Source: Candidatus Eisenbergiella merdavium (lineage in GTDB: Bacteria; Bacillota; Clostridia; Lachnospirales; Lachnospiraceae). From it: a stretch of 46,114 nucleotides of DNA. The translations under genes were made by a program, and so were the position numbers. Positions 1-7,634 of the stretch are shown piece after piece. The stretch spans positions 1-46,114 of the forward strand of contig DWWS01000017.1 in the NCBI GenBank assembly GCA_019119595.1, read 5' to 3'. The notes beneath the pieces were generated by a model. That model did no database searches and was not told where the DNA came from. It saw only the letters and a list, made by a program, of their open reading frames with translations. Numbering within the stretch: the stretch's first letter is position 1; each line of letters begins with the position of its first letter.

Positions 1-52
1 CCCTTTGCTTGTTTGTGTGGTAACTAACATCATAAAGGAAAACTGTATGATC

Positions 53-84
53 GGGAAGCAGGAATTTTTTCTGCTTCCCTTTTT
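53..84 (+). terminator. Intrinsic terminator of an upstream gene outside the window
   Basis: A 9-bp perfect stem (GGGAAGCAG at 53-61, CTGCTTCCC at 71-79) is followed by five T residues at 80-84. It would end a plus-strand transcript entering from the left. Bases 1-52 hold no recognisable gene end. Confidence 0.75.
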
Positions 85-170
85 ATCTGGGAATCATTCC
101 TGGTTTTGCCAATGATAATTATACACTAACTCTGCGAGATAGCGGATCACACTGTCAATTTTCATACGTT

Positions 171-617
171 TCAAGCCTGATCTCCTTCCGTTTGAGGCTT
201 TTCAGCATAGAATATCATGCCCGCGCCGCAGCCGCTGTCGGGCCGCCCTTTGAAACCCAGCTTTTCATAGAAGCCCTCTTTCCCTTTTGCCGCCATGAGC
301 CCTACCGTGCTGAAGCAGCCGCTGGGAGTATGTTCATAAGCGTGGAAAAGCAGCATTTCCACAATGTGCTTCCCGATTCCCTGCCCCTGAAATTCGGGCA
401 GAACCGCCATATCCTGAATGTACCAGTACATGGCGCCGTCTCCCACGAGCCGTCCCATACCCACTGCTTTTTCTCCGAAGAAGGCGGTCACATTATAAAG
501 GCCGCGCCGAAGCGCCGCCTCCGCCTGCGGCAGAGGGATGCAAACCCGCCCCACCTCGACCCGGAGCCGGATAAAATCCTCCGCGCTCAGGCTGTTTTCC
601 CTGTATTGAAGCTCCAT
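171..617 (-). CDS. GNAT family N-acetyltransferase
   Basis: 148-residue single-domain protein of the GNAT fold, which moves an acetyl group from acetyl-CoA to an amine. The acetyl-CoA binding motif A is visible as a beta strand (IQDMAVLPEFQ) followed by the Q-G-Q-G-I-G-K turn near residues 78-84, and the C-terminal part ends with the usual FYEKLGFKGR strand-turn. The start is set by a strong AAGGAGGT about 8 bases upstream. A promoter candidate on the same strand lies 50-78 bases upstream. The gene stands alone and the substrate cannot be told from sequence; distant aminoglycoside or polyamine acetyltransferase roles are neither supported nor excluded. Confidence 0.85.
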   Translation of the reverse strand: MELQYRENSLSAEDFIRLRVEVGRVCIPLPQAEAALRRGLYNVTAFFGEKAVGMGRLVGDGAMYWYIQDMAVLPEFQGQGIGKHIVEMLLFHAYEHTPSGCFSTVGLMAAKGKEGFYEKLGFKGRPDSGCGAGMIFYAEKPQTEGDQA

Positions 618-666
618 GCCCTTTTACCTCCTTCCTGACCGGATGACTGCGGTTAAATTCAGCTTT

Positions 667-695
667 ATTTTACTTCTCCGCAGGGAGAGCGTCAA
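667..695 (-). promoter_or_regulatory. Promoter candidate for the GNAT gene at 171-617
   Basis: Read on the minus strand: TTGACG (695-690), 17-bp spacer, TAAAAT (672-667), placed about 50 bases before the start codon. Confidence 0.5.
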
Positions 696-746
696 TGCTG
701 TCTGCATGATGCAACAGCATAAGACAGGCTGCATCGGACAAACGGC

Positions 747-774
747 TTGCCTTATTGAAAATCTCTGATAAAAT
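747..774 (+). promoter_or_regulatory. Promoter candidate for the CBM9-like gene
   Basis: TTGCCT at 747-752, 16-bp spacer and TAAAAT at 769-774, ending 64 bases before the start codon at 839. Confidence 0.45.
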
Positions 775-838
775 AAAAGCAAAGGAAAAAGCGGTTGCTT
801 TCGGCTGCGCCAACAGAAGATCAAAAAAGGAGGAGGCC

Positions 839-1453
839 ATGTATCAGATCAGAACAATACGATCCAGGCAGGAAATGGATTCCTGCGAGCTGTTCCATAT
901 CAACCATTATATGTGGGACAGCAAAAAAAGACCGGAGGTTTCCGGCAGAATGGGGTATCTGCCGGGAGAGGGATTCTGTGTCACCATGACCTGCATGGAA
1001 GAAAATCCGTTGACGACCTATACGGATTATATGGATCCGGTCTGTAACGACAGTGCAATGGAGGTGTTTCTGGCATTCCCGGAGGAAGGGGAACGTCTCA
1101 GCAATAACGTGATGTACCTGAATTTTGAAGCGAATTCCAACGGCGCGCTCTACGCTGCCTATGGAAAAGGAAGAAAGGGCAGGAGCCGCATGCCGGAGTC
1201 TTATCTTCCAATCTGCGACGTGCGGACAGAGGTGGGACAGGAAAGCTGGAGCCTGTCATTCCTGATTCCGGAAGCCTATCTGAAGAAGGAATGCGGCGTG
1301 AAGACGCTGGATGAAAACACGGAGCTGTACTGCAATTTCTATAAGATTTCCGAAACGCCGGAAATCGAGCATTACGGAAGCTTCCATCTGATCGAAAATC
1401 CGACGCCCAATTTTCATCTTCCGATTTATTTTGAGCGCTGCTGTATCGTCTGA
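839..1453 (+). CDS. Carbohydrate-binding family 9-like protein
   Basis: 204-residue protein resembling the stand-alone family-9-like carbohydrate-binding proteins common in Lachnospiraceae. Visible family signs are the ENPLTTY stretch, the DPVCNDSAMEVFLAFP segment, the YLNFEANSNGALYAAYG segment and a C-terminal FYKISE..IEHYGSF beta-rich part. There is no signal peptide or membrane segment, so the protein is probably cytoplasmic and its ligand is unknown. The start is the ATG at 839, preceded by AAAAGGAGGAGG; an upstream in-frame start at 755 has no ribosome binding site. It is 78 bp upstream of a second GNAT gene and could be co-transcribed with it. Confidence 0.75.
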   Translation: MYQIRTIRSRQEMDSCELFHINHYMWDSKKRPEVSGRMGYLPGEGFCVTMTCMEENPLTTYTDYMDPVCNDSAMEVFLAFPEEGERLSNNVMYLNFEANSNGALYAAYGKGRKGRSRMPESYLPICDVRTEVGQESWSLSFLIPEAYLKKECGVKTLDENTELYCNFYKISETPEIEHYGSFHLIENPTPNFHLPIYFERCCIV

Positions 1454-1531
1454 TCGCCGGACGGATGCGGGGGAAACAGAAGAAAACGGGAACTGCGCCT
1501 GAGATTTTTCTTTGATATTGAGGATAATATT

Positions 1532-2044
1532 ATGAGAATCAGACCGTATATCGAAAGCAGGGACTATGAAGCTCTGGAGAAATGGATCGACAGCAGCAGA
1601 ACACATGCCCTGTGGTGCGCAAATTTGCTCCCCTGTCCCCTGACCCAGTCTGGCCTTCGGCATTTGCTGGAGGAGAGCGGGACGGACCGGGAAGAAAGTG
1701 CGTACGTAGCGACGGAGGACGATGGAGAGGCGGTCGGTTTTTTCTGCTACTCCGTGAATGTGGAAAACAATACGGGATTTTTCCGGTTCGTCATTGTGGA
1801 TGCGGGCAAACGGGGCCTGGGATATGGGAAAAAGATGATGCAGACGGCATTGCGTTATGCCTTTGAGATCACGGATGTGGAAGCTGTGCGGTTAAACGTG
1901 TTTGCGGAAAACAGTCGTGCCATAAGCTGTTATGAGCAGTGTGGATTTCAGGTACAAAGCGTGGTGGAAAAGGCGTTTGCGTACGGCGGCGAACGGTGGG
2001 GCCGCTACAGCATGATGGCAGAACGACAGAATTGGCAGGGCTGA
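1532..2044 (+). CDS. GNAT family N-acetyltransferase
   Basis: 170-residue GNAT protein, not closely similar to the one at 171-617. The core is FFRFVIVDAGKRGLGYGKKM near residues 84-104, where R-G-L-G-Y-G-K is the acetyl-CoA pyrophosphate loop, followed by VRLNVFAENSRAISCYEQCGF, the classic RimI/RimJ-like C-terminal half (N-x-x-A-x-x-x-Y-x-x-x-G-F). This points to amino-group acetylation of a protein N-terminus or small molecule, substrate unknown. Ribosome binding is weak (GAGGA, 11-base spacing). A bidirectional terminator follows at once. Confidence 0.85.
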   Translation: MRIRPYIESRDYEALEKWIDSSRTHALWCANLLPCPLTQSGLRHLLEESGTDREESAYVATEDDGEAVGFFCYSVNVENNTGFFRFVIVDAGKRGLGYGKKMMQTALRYAFEITDVEAVRLNVFAENSRAISCYEQCGFQVQSVVEKAFAYGGERWGRYSMMAERQNWQG

Positions 2045-2093
2045 AAAAAGGCTTCCCGGGAGCCGGTGCGGCGTGCCGGGAAGCCTGCTCTCT
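2045..2093. terminator. Bidirectional terminator between convergent genes
   Basis: Perfect 10-bp stem GGCTTCCCGG (2050-2059) with CCGGGAAGCC (2076-2085), six A residues to the left and a T-rich tail to the right. It separates the plus-strand GNAT gene from the minus-strand gene ending at 2094. Confidence 0.75.
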
Positions 2094-2276
2094 TTAAAGC
2101 TTTTCGATATCCTGCTTCCTGCCTATCACAATGACCGGCTTCCCGTTCCCGGATTCGATCCTCCCTGCAAGCTCTTCGGTCTCCAGCCATTTTAACAGCG
2201 GACTGTCCGTATAAACGGAGGGACTGGTATATGAAGCACCCGCTTCCGCATTGTTTTGAAGCCTCAAAAGCTCCAT
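2094..2276 (-). CDS. Small uncharacterised protein, 60 residues
   Basis: I do not recognise a family. It is likely to be a real gene because AAGGAGG sits 8 bases before the ATG, it lies 39 bp downstream of the alpha/beta hydrolase on the same strand, and it ends against a terminator. The sequence is soluble and mildly acidic, with a middle part (LLKWLETEELAGRIE) likely to form a helix and a C-terminal strand (KPVIVIGRKQDIEKL). A role together with the hydrolase is a guess based only on position. Confidence 0.55.
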   Translation of the reverse strand: MELLRLQNNAEAGASYTSPSVYTDSPLLKWLETEELAGRIESGNGKPVIVIGRKQDIEKL

Positions 2277-2315
2277 GCGGCGCGCCTCCTTCTCATGACG
2301 TTTTTTTGTGTTCCC

Positions 2316-3071
2316 TCATGCTTTTCTCATGCATGCGTGAATAAAGTACATCGCCATCGCTTCCATCCGTCTGTCGCCGTATTCTGAAAAGCCATGGCCC
2401 TCCTTTTGAAAAATCTCAAGCCTTGCGTCCGGATATCCTGACGCGGCCCGTTGGCTGTAGGAGAGAGGCACCACCTCATCCTTTGCCCCGTGCATGATCA
2501 GAACCTTCTTTGGGAATGTTCCGATCTGCTCCCTGATATCAAACCCGCGGATGGTTTCAAAGAATACGCGTCCCATCGTCATTCCCCACAGCTCCTGGGT
2601 ATCCGGAATGTCCTCCGGCCGGGGAAAACGACTGTTCCAGTCGTCCGCGATACAGAACGCGGGATACAGAAGGATAAGCCCCTCGATATGGGCGGCCCGT
2701 TCCTCGGTCGCCAGAGATGACACCATGCCGCCCTGGCTTGCGCCGAAAAGAAAAATGTGCTCCCTGTCTGTGCAGTCCCTTTCCCTTATCGCATCCAGAA
2801 CCGCACACAGATCTTCTTTTTCTGTAAACAGCGTCATCTTCGTGGTGGGGAAACCGCTCCGGTCTCTGGTGCTCCCTCCGCAGAAGGTATAGCAGACGGC
2901 CCCGATCCCGTTCTGCGCAAAATATTCGGCGGAAACGGAAAAATCCGTTTCGCAGCCGTTATAGCCGTGGCTGAAAATGACTACGGGAAATTTCTGAGAA
3001 CCCTCCGGTCTGTAAAAGGTTCCGTTTACCGTCCTGCCATGGTGGGGAATCTGGATTTTCTGAGAAATCAT
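2316..3071 (-). CDS. Alpha/beta hydrolase (serine hydrolase, esterase/peptidase-like)
   Basis: 251 residues with the complete alpha/beta hydrolase layout: VVIFSHGYNG oxyanion strand near the N-terminus, nucleophile elbow G-A-S-Q-G-G (Ser), acidic residue in LIMHGAKDEVVP, and the catalytic His in KEGHGFSEYGDR. It resembles the acyl-ester or dienelactone-type hydrolases annotated as YqkD/BAAT-like; the natural substrate cannot be assigned. No signal peptide, so cytoplasmic. The start was set at 3071 (MISQKIQ) because of an AAAGGA 12 bases upstream; a longer in-frame version from 3146 would begin inside the promoter described at 3124-3152. Followed by a 60-residue gene, probably in one transcript. 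Confidence 0.85.
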   Translation of the reverse strand: MISQKIQIPHHGRTVNGTFYRPEGSQKFPVVIFSHGYNGCETDFSVSAEYFAQNGIGAVCYTFCGGSTRDRSGFPTTKMTLFTEKEDLCAVLDAIRERDCTDREHIFLFGASQGGMVSSLATEERAAHIEGLILLYPAFCIADDWNSRFPRPEDIPDTQELWGMTMGRVFFETIRGFDIREQIGTFPKKVLIMHGAKDEVVPLSYSQRAASGYPDARLEIFQKEGHGFSEYGDRRMEAMAMYFIHACMRKA

Positions 3072-3123
3072 ATTGTCTGGCCATCCTTTCTGCGTCCGCA
3101 ATGGGACGCCGCGCTTTTTCCTT

Positions 3124-3152
3124 ATTATATACATGTATTTTATCATTGGACA
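3124..3152 (-). promoter_or_regulatory. Promoter for the alpha/beta hydrolase operon
   Basis: Minus-strand reading gives TGTCCA (3152-3147), 17-bp spacer, TATAAT (3129-3124), about 50 bases before the chosen start codon. Its position supports the shorter start at 3071. Confidence 0.55.
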
Positions 3153-3348
3153 CGCAGGGAAACAATGTCCTTCCGACAGTCAGGCTGTACAAAGGTAACT
3201 ATTCAGCCAGGTATGTGCATTTACTGCGCAGATCGTACGAAAATGCATCGGCGGCGTACAAAGCCGTAGGAAAGACACGGTACATAGGCAGACCGGCGGA
3301 CAGCAGATGAAGAGGCGGAAAAATTAAGAAAAGATTCTCAAAATCTTC

Positions 3349-3377
3349 AAGGAAAAATTTTCGAGAAAATTTTTCTT
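3349..3377. repeat. A/T-rich inverted repeat
   Basis: AAGGAAAAATTTTC (3349-3362) faces GAAAATTTTTCTT (3365-3377), one base unmatched. It sits directly upstream of the promoter candidate at 3376-3404. The rest of the 3153-3616 gap shows no gene. Confidence 0.45.
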
Positions 3378-3404
3378 GCCTGCCCTGTTTGAAGATGTTA
3401 CAAT
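3376..3404 (+). promoter_or_regulatory. Promoter candidate for the PD-(D/E)XK nuclease gene
   Basis: TTGCCT at 3376-3381, exactly 17 bp, then TACAAT at 3399-3404. It would give a leader of roughly 205 bases before the start at 3617; no convincing terminator or riboswitch is seen in that leader. Confidence 0.5.
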
Positions 3405-3616
3405 ACAGTCAAGCATAAATTTTCAGAAGCCATTCGGCTTTCAGTCAGGACGATTCTGATCTGTCCATTCTGGTTTTCACGATTTCAGAAACTCTATGCT
3501 GAATCTCAAAAAATCCAAACAGTAACTTACAAAGATCGGCAGGAGCCTCTGAAAATACGGCTCCCGCACTGTGCGAAGCGTTTTTGTACGCTTTTTCCAA
3601 AAGAAAGGAGCCGCCT

Positions 3617-4627
3617 ATGGAAGAACAGGTATATGTCAACCGGGAGTATAAAGACTCTGTTTTCAGAATGCTGTACAGAGAGAAGGGGAATCTCCTTCAG
3701 TTGTACAACGCGCTGAACGGAACCGGTCATAAGGATCCGGATGAGCTGATCGTCACCACGCTGGAAAACGCCATTTACCTTGGCATGAAAAATGATGTGT
3801 CATTTCTGCTGGATGCCAGAATGACGCTATATGAACACCAGTCCACCTGGAACCCGAATATCCCTCTGCGGGATCTGTTTTATATCGCAAGACTTCTGGA
3901 AAAGCATGTGAACGTCGGGAAAAGATCGATATATTCATCCTCTCTGATCCGGATTCCGGCGCCGCATTTTGTGGTTTTTTATAATGGGCAGAAAGCTGCG
4001 GGGGAAGATATCACGCTGAAGCTGTCGGATGCTTTTGAAAAGACGGAGGCGGATCCCGCCCTGGAGTTAAAGGTCCGCCTGATCAATATCAATCCCGGTT
4101 CCAATCCGGGGCTGATGGCCAGATGCAGAACGCTGCGCGAGTACAGTGAGTTTGTGGCGCGGATCAGAAAATATGTCGGGAAAGAAACATCCACCAGAGA
4201 AGCGGTGGAACAGGCTGTGACCGAATGTATTCGGGAAGGGATTCTGGAGGAATTCCTTCGCATGCAGAGAGCGGAGGTAGTAGCCATGTCAATCTTTGAA
4301 TATGATCACGAAGTGGAAATGAAGAAACTGGAGGCAGAGCTCCGGGAAACCCTGAGGGCCGAGGAACATGAGAAGGCCCACGAGGAAGGTCTCAAGGAAG
4401 GTCTCGAGGAAGGCCGCAGGGAAGGCAGGACGGAAGGCATCGGCGAAGGAAAGGCCCAGTTTTTGCTACTTGTATTGAACCTTCGCGGTACAGTTCCGGA
4501 GTGGCTGAAGGAACGGATCCTTGAAGAAAAGGATTCTGGCCTTCTGGAAAGCTGGATGAGAATAGCTGCCGACGCTGTTTCTGTGGAAGAATTTCTGAAG
4601 ATAACGAAAATTAAGCTTTCCTGCTGA
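3617..4627 (+). CDS. Rpn/YhgA-type PD-(D/E)XK nuclease (transposase-related)
   Basis: 336-residue member of the PDDEXK families that include Rpn recombination-promoting nucleases and YhgA-like 'transposases'. The N-terminal nuclease core is visible: VNREYKDSVFRMLY at residues 7-20, the catalytic strand K-N-D-V-S-F-L-L-D at 58-66, and E-H-Q at 73-75, followed by the VVFYNG strand at 119-124. The C-terminal third is charged and has a Gly/Glu/Arg repeat (EEGLKEG, EEGRREG, RTEGIGEG) usual in this family and probably coiled. Start set by AAAGGAG six bases before the ATG at 3617. Such proteins occur in many near-identical copies per genome; their cellular role is unclear. Confidence 0.8.
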   Translation: MEEQVYVNREYKDSVFRMLYREKGNLLQLYNALNGTGHKDPDELIVTTLENAIYLGMKNDVSFLLDARMTLYEHQSTWNPNIPLRDLFYIARLLEKHVNVGKRSIYSSSLIRIPAPHFVVFYNGQKAAGEDITLKLSDAFEKTEADPALELKVRLININPGSNPGLMARCRTLREYSEFVARIRKYVGKETSTREAVEQAVTECIREGILEEFLRMQRAEVVAMSIFEYDHEVEMKKLEAELRETLRAEEHEKAHEEGLKEGLEEGRREGRTEGIGEGKAQFLLLVLNLRGTVPEWLKERILEEKDSGLLESWMRIAADAVSVEEFLKITKIKLSC

Positions 4628-4701
4628 GTCTGTTTCAGGTAGATTCTTTGTGCCCGGTTTTTAGCGTCGGCGGTTTGACTGCTGCAGGGTGACGGGAGGT
4701 C

Positions 4702-4809
4702 TCCACGCCAAAGCCGCCATGCCTGCTCAAGGCCGTTGCGCGGCCTTTCGCTTACGGGCTTCGCCCTATGGAAATCCTTGTCCAAACAGTGTTTCGTGAG
4801 CAAGCTCCC
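4702..4809. repeat. 108-bp direct repeat, copy 1
   Basis: The first about 70 bases match copy 2 (4831-4938) with only two differences. The last nine bases (CAAGCTCCC) also match, while the stretch between has drifted. Inside is a hairpin AAGGCCG/CGGCCTT with a 5-base loop. Period 129 bp. It lies between the nuclease gene and the S10 operon promoter. No open frame in it looks coding. Confidence 0.75.
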
Positions 4810-4830
4810 GAACGCCCCGTTTCGGTGTCG

Positions 4831-4938
4831 TCCACGCCAAAGCCGCCATGCCTGCTCAAGGCCGTTGCACGGCCTTTCGCTTACGGGCTTCGCCCTATAG
4901 AAAATTTTGCGAAAACAGGGCTTAGTGAGCAAGCTCCC
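4831..4938. repeat. 108-bp direct repeat, copy 2
   Basis: Second copy of the element at 4702-4809. The hairpin AAGGCCG/CGGCCTT is kept; a G-to-A change falls in its loop. Its right part forms one arm of the inverted repeat at 4900-4962. Confidence 0.75.
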
Positions 4939-4962
4939 ACGCCCTGATTTCACAAAATTTTC
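4900..4962. repeat. Long imperfect inverted repeat
   Basis: Two 22-base arms at 4900-4921 and 4941-4962 pair at 20 of 22 positions around a 19-base loop. It could act as a terminator-like barrier before the S10 promoter or be the end of a small mobile repeat; there is no clean T run after it. Confidence 0.6.
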
Positions 4963-5001
4963 TGCATGGCTCTACTTTCGAAAAAAATTCAAAAATTTCT
5001 C

Positions 5002-5030
5002 TTGCTTTTTCCAGTAACACCCGGTATAAT
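5002..5030 (+). promoter_or_regulatory. Main promoter of the S10-spc ribosomal protein operon
   Basis: TTGCTT at 5002-5007, 17-bp spacer, perfect TATAAT at 5025-5030. Transcription would start near 5037, about 298 bases before rpsJ. Confidence 0.8.
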
Positions 5031-5036
5031 ACCTAA

Positions 5037-5334
5037 TGCTGTGACATGATAGCTGTGAAGCGTGAGGTTGCTGCCGCAAGGCAGGTTTTTCCGTGGAGCG
5101 AATGTCAAGAGGCCGGAACGTTGCCCGGCTGAGAAACCTGACGACAAGTCACTGTACAAACATGGAAGTCTGTAATCATACAGAAACAACCGTTGTGAAA
5201 GGTCCGCTGGGGAATGATGAGCCCCGAAGTCGCAAACGTGAGAAGCGTTTATATACAGGACACACACGGGAGAGTGTACAGTCACCGCTTGTCGTACTTA
5301 CAAAGAAAAGTGCGAAAAGGAGGCGACTTTTTTT
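5037..5334 (+). promoter_or_regulatory. Structured 5' leader of the S10 operon
   Basis: The leader has an enclosing helix TGACAT (5042-5047)/ATGTCA (5102-5107), inside it a hairpin CTGCC-GCAA-GGCAG (5071-5084) closed by a GNRA-type tetraloop, and beyond it GCCGG (5112-5116)/CCGGC (5125-5129). No intrinsic terminator was seen. S10 operons in other bacteria are autoregulated through their leader (L4 in E. coli), so a protein-binding leader is plausible here, but the ligand is an inference. The rpsJ ribosome binding site AAAAGGAGG is at its end. Confidence 0.5.
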
Positions 5335-5652
5335 ATGGCAAATCAGGTGATGAGAATTACATTAAAAGCTTATGACCATCAGCTTGTTGATGCATCTGCC
5401 AAAAAAATCATCGAAACGGTAAAGAAGAACGGAGCACAGGTGAGCGGGCCCGTGCCGCTTCCCACCAAGAAGGAAGTGGTTACCATTCTGAGAGCGGTAC
5501 ACAAGTACAAGGACTCCAGAGAGCAGTTCGAGCAGAGAACCCACAAGAGACTGATCGACATCATCGCTCCCACCAACAAGACGGTTGATGCGCTGCAGAG
5601 GCTGGAAATGCCTGCCGGCGTTTACATCGACATCAAGATGAAGAACAAATAA
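5335..5652 (+). CDS. rpsJ: 30S ribosomal protein S10
   Basis: 105 residues, full family length. S10 lies in the head of the small subunit and also pairs with NusB in antitermination. Recognised by [19 protein letters not shown] at the N-terminus, the conserved GPVPLPTK segment, and THKRLIDI...[18 protein letters not shown] at the end. First gene of the array, preceded by AAAAGGAGG and a T-rich spacer of about 11 bases. Confidence 0.97.
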   Translation: MANQVMRITLKAYDHQLVDASAKKIIETVKKNGAQVSGPVPLPTKKEVVTILRAVHKYKDSREQFEQRTHKRLIDIIAPTNKTVDALQRLEMPAGVYIDIKMKNK

Positions 5653-5840
5653 AACCTCTACAAAGACGTATGAACAGCATCTCGCTTCGCGAGCTGCGAA
5701 AGAACGCGTTGCCGCGTTCTTCCCGCTTTTCCTTGGCGGAAGCGATTTGCGGAAGAATGCTCCGCGTTCTTCCCACTTTTTCCTGGCAGCCCGAAAAGAT
5801 AAGCTGTTCCGCTATGTAGAACACAAGGAGGTAAACATTC
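5653..5840 (+). other. Hairpin-rich spacer between rpsJ and rplC
   Basis: 188 bp without a gene. It holds CTCGC-TTC-GCGAG (5681-5693), an 8-bp stem AGAACGCG/CGCGTTCT (5701-5720), and a 26-base direct repeat (5712-5737 and 5762-5787, about 23 of 26 identical) that begins CCGCGTTCTTCCC. The rplC ribosome binding site AAGGAGG is at the end. Confidence 0.6.
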
Positions 5841-6524
5841 ATGAACAAGGCAATTTTGGCTACGAAGGTCGGAATGACCCAGATTTTCAATGAGGATGGA
5901 ACGCTGGTTCCGGTTACCGTTCTTCAGGCTGGTCCCTGCGTGGTGACGCAGATCAAGACCGAGGAGAACGACGGCTACAGCGCAGTTCAGGTAGGCTTCG
6001 TTGATAAGAAGGAAAGAATCGTCAACAGAGACAAGGGCGGAAAGAAAGAGGTCATTCACAGACACGGCGTAAATAAGGCGCAGAAGGGCCATTTCGATAA
6101 GGCTGGCGTTTCCTGCAAGAGATATGTAAGAGAGTTCAGGTTTGACAACGCATCCGAGTATGCGCTGGCGCAGGAGATCAAGGCTGACATCTTCGCCGCA
6201 GGCGACAAGGTGGACGCGACCGCGATCTCCAAAGGTAAAGGATTCCAGGGCGCCATCAAGAGACATGGACAGCACAGAGGTCCCATGGCTCACGGCTCCA
6301 AATTCCATCGTCATCAGGGTTCCAACGGAGCATGCTCCTCTCCGAGCCGCGTGTTCAAGGGAAAGGGAATGCCTGGACACATGGGCTGCGTAAGAGTTAC
6401 CGTGCAGAATCTGGAAGTGGTAAGAGTTGACGCTGAACAGAATCTGCTTCTGGTAAAAGGTGCGGTGCCCGGCCCTAAGAAAGCACTGGTAACCATCAAA
6501 GAGACCACCAGAATGGATGCTTAA
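5841..6524 (+). CDS. rplC: 50S ribosomal protein L3
   Basis: 227 residues, slightly longer than the usual 205-215. L3 is an early assembly protein near the peptidyl transferase centre. The N-terminal [20 protein letters not shown] is canonical, as are the [14 protein letters not shown] loop, the [11 protein letters not shown] extension and [10 protein letters not shown]. The long loop reaching the 23S core is intact. Preceded by AAGGAGGT; 29 bp upstream of rplD. Confidence 0.97.
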   Translation: MNKAILATKVGMTQIFNEDGTLVPVTVLQAGPCVVTQIKTEENDGYSAVQVGFVDKKERIVNRDKGGKKEVIHRHGVNKAQKGHFDKAGVSCKRYVREFRFDNASEYALAQEIKADIFAAGDKVDATAISKGKGFQGAIKRHGQHRGPMAHGSKFHRHQGSNGACSSPSRVFKGKGMPGHMGCVRVTVQNLEVVRVDAEQNLLLVKGAVPGPKKALVTIKETTRMDA

Positions 6525-6553
6525 ATTAGGGAAGAAAGGAGGAACTAACAACA

Positions 6554-7174
6554 ATGGCTAACGTAGTTGTTTACAATATGGAAGGCAATGAAGTCGGAAC
6601 CATCGAGTTAAACGATGCAGTATTCGGCGTAGAAGTGAACGAACACCTGGTTCACATGGCGGTTGTTCAGCAGCTTGCCAACAAGCGCCAGGGAACGCAG
6701 AAAGCCAAGACCCGTTCCGAGGTATCCGGCGGCGGAAGAAAGCCCTGGAGACAGAAGGGGACCGGTCATGCGAGACAGGGATCAACCAGAGCTCCCCAGT
6801 GGACCGGCGGCGGCATGGTTTTCGCTCCTGTTCCGAGAGACTATTCCTTCAAGCTGAATAAGAAGGAAAAGAGGGCTGCCCTCAAGTCCGCGCTGACCAG
6901 CAGGGTACAGGCGAACAAGCTCATCGTTGTTGACGAGCTGAAGTTTGACGGAATCAAGACCAAGAGCTTCAAGCAGGTAATGGATAACCTGAAGGTGGAA
7001 AAGGGTCTTGTGGTCATTAACGAGAACGATGCAAATGTGGTAATGAGCGCCAGAAACCTTCCCACGATCAACACGACGCTGACCAGCACGCTGAACGTGT
7101 ACGACGTGATGAAGGCCGGCACGGTTGTCCTGACGAAGGATGCTGTTAAGACGATCGAGGAGGTGTACGCATAA
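6554..7174 (+). CDS. rplD: 50S ribosomal protein L4
   Basis: 206 residues, complete. The tentacle-like loop that lines the peptide exit tunnel is recognisable as [20 protein letters not shown] followed by [15 protein letters not shown], where macrolide-resistance changes occur in other bacteria; no unusual change is obvious. In E. coli L4 is also the repressor of its own operon. Its TAA overlaps the ATG of rplW by one base, so the two are translationally coupled. Confidence 0.97.
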   Translation: MANVVVYNMEGNEVGTIELNDAVFGVEVNEHLVHMAVVQQLANKRQGTQKAKTRSEVSGGGRKPWRQKGTGHARQGSTRAPQWTGGGMVFAPVPRDYSFKLNKKEKRAALKSALTSRVQANKLIVVDELKFDGIKTKSFKQVMDNLKVEKGLVVINENDANVVMSARNLPTINTTLTSTLNVYDVMKAGTVVLTKDAVKTIEEVYA

Positions 7175-7473
7175 TGGCTGATATTAAATATTATGATGTC
7201 ATCCTCAAACCCGTCATCACTGAGAAGAGCATGGCAGGTATGGGCGATAAGAAATATACGTTCCTTGTTCATCCCGATGCGACCAAGAATCAGATCAAGG
7301 AAGCGGTAGAAAAGATGTTCGAGGGAACCAGGGTCAAGAGCGTAAATACGATGAACTGCGAAGGCAAGAACAGAAGACGCGGCATGGTCGTTGGAAAGAC
7401 TGCAAAGACCAAGAAGGCCATCGTTGCCCTGACTGAGGACAGCAAAGAAATCGAAATTTTCGCCGGCCTGTAA
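7174..7473 (+). CDS. rplW: 50S ribosomal protein L23
   Basis: 99 residues, normal length. L23 sits at the tunnel exit and is the docking site for trigger factor and SRP. Signature parts: [52 protein letters not shown]. Start overlaps the stop of rplD (TAATG). A 161-bp gap follows. Confidence 0.97.
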   Translation: MADIKYYDVILKPVITEKSMAGMGDKKYTFLVHPDATKNQIKEAVEKMFEGTRVKSVNTMNCEGKNRRRGMVVGKTAKTKKAIVALTEDSKEIEIFAGL

Positions 7474-7634
7474 ACAGCGCCCCGGCGGCTGTGAAGATGC
7501 AAAGGAGATGCGGCTGACATTCCTTTCTGCATTTTCATAAGCAGGAAACACACGGAACAGTTTAACGGTTCCGGTTTCCGGATTAAGTGCAGATCAAGCA
7601 CGACAATAAATGATAGAGAAAAGGAGAAAACATC
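7474..7634 (+). other. Spacer between rplW and rplB
   Basis: 161 bp with no gene. It holds an orphan AAAGGAG (7501-7507) with an ATG abutting it, a hairpin CGGAAC (7553-7558)/GTTCCG (7568-7573), and the true rplB site AAAAGGAG near the end. In most Firmicutes rplW and rplB are nearly adjacent. Confidence 0.5.

Noticed and set aside
4306..4953. Minus-strand frame with a repeated peptide (RAKPVSERP and LEQAWRLWRG twice)
   Set aside because: The peptide repeat is only the translation of the 108-bp DNA repeat; the frame also runs antisense into the nuclease gene and lacks a ribosome binding site.
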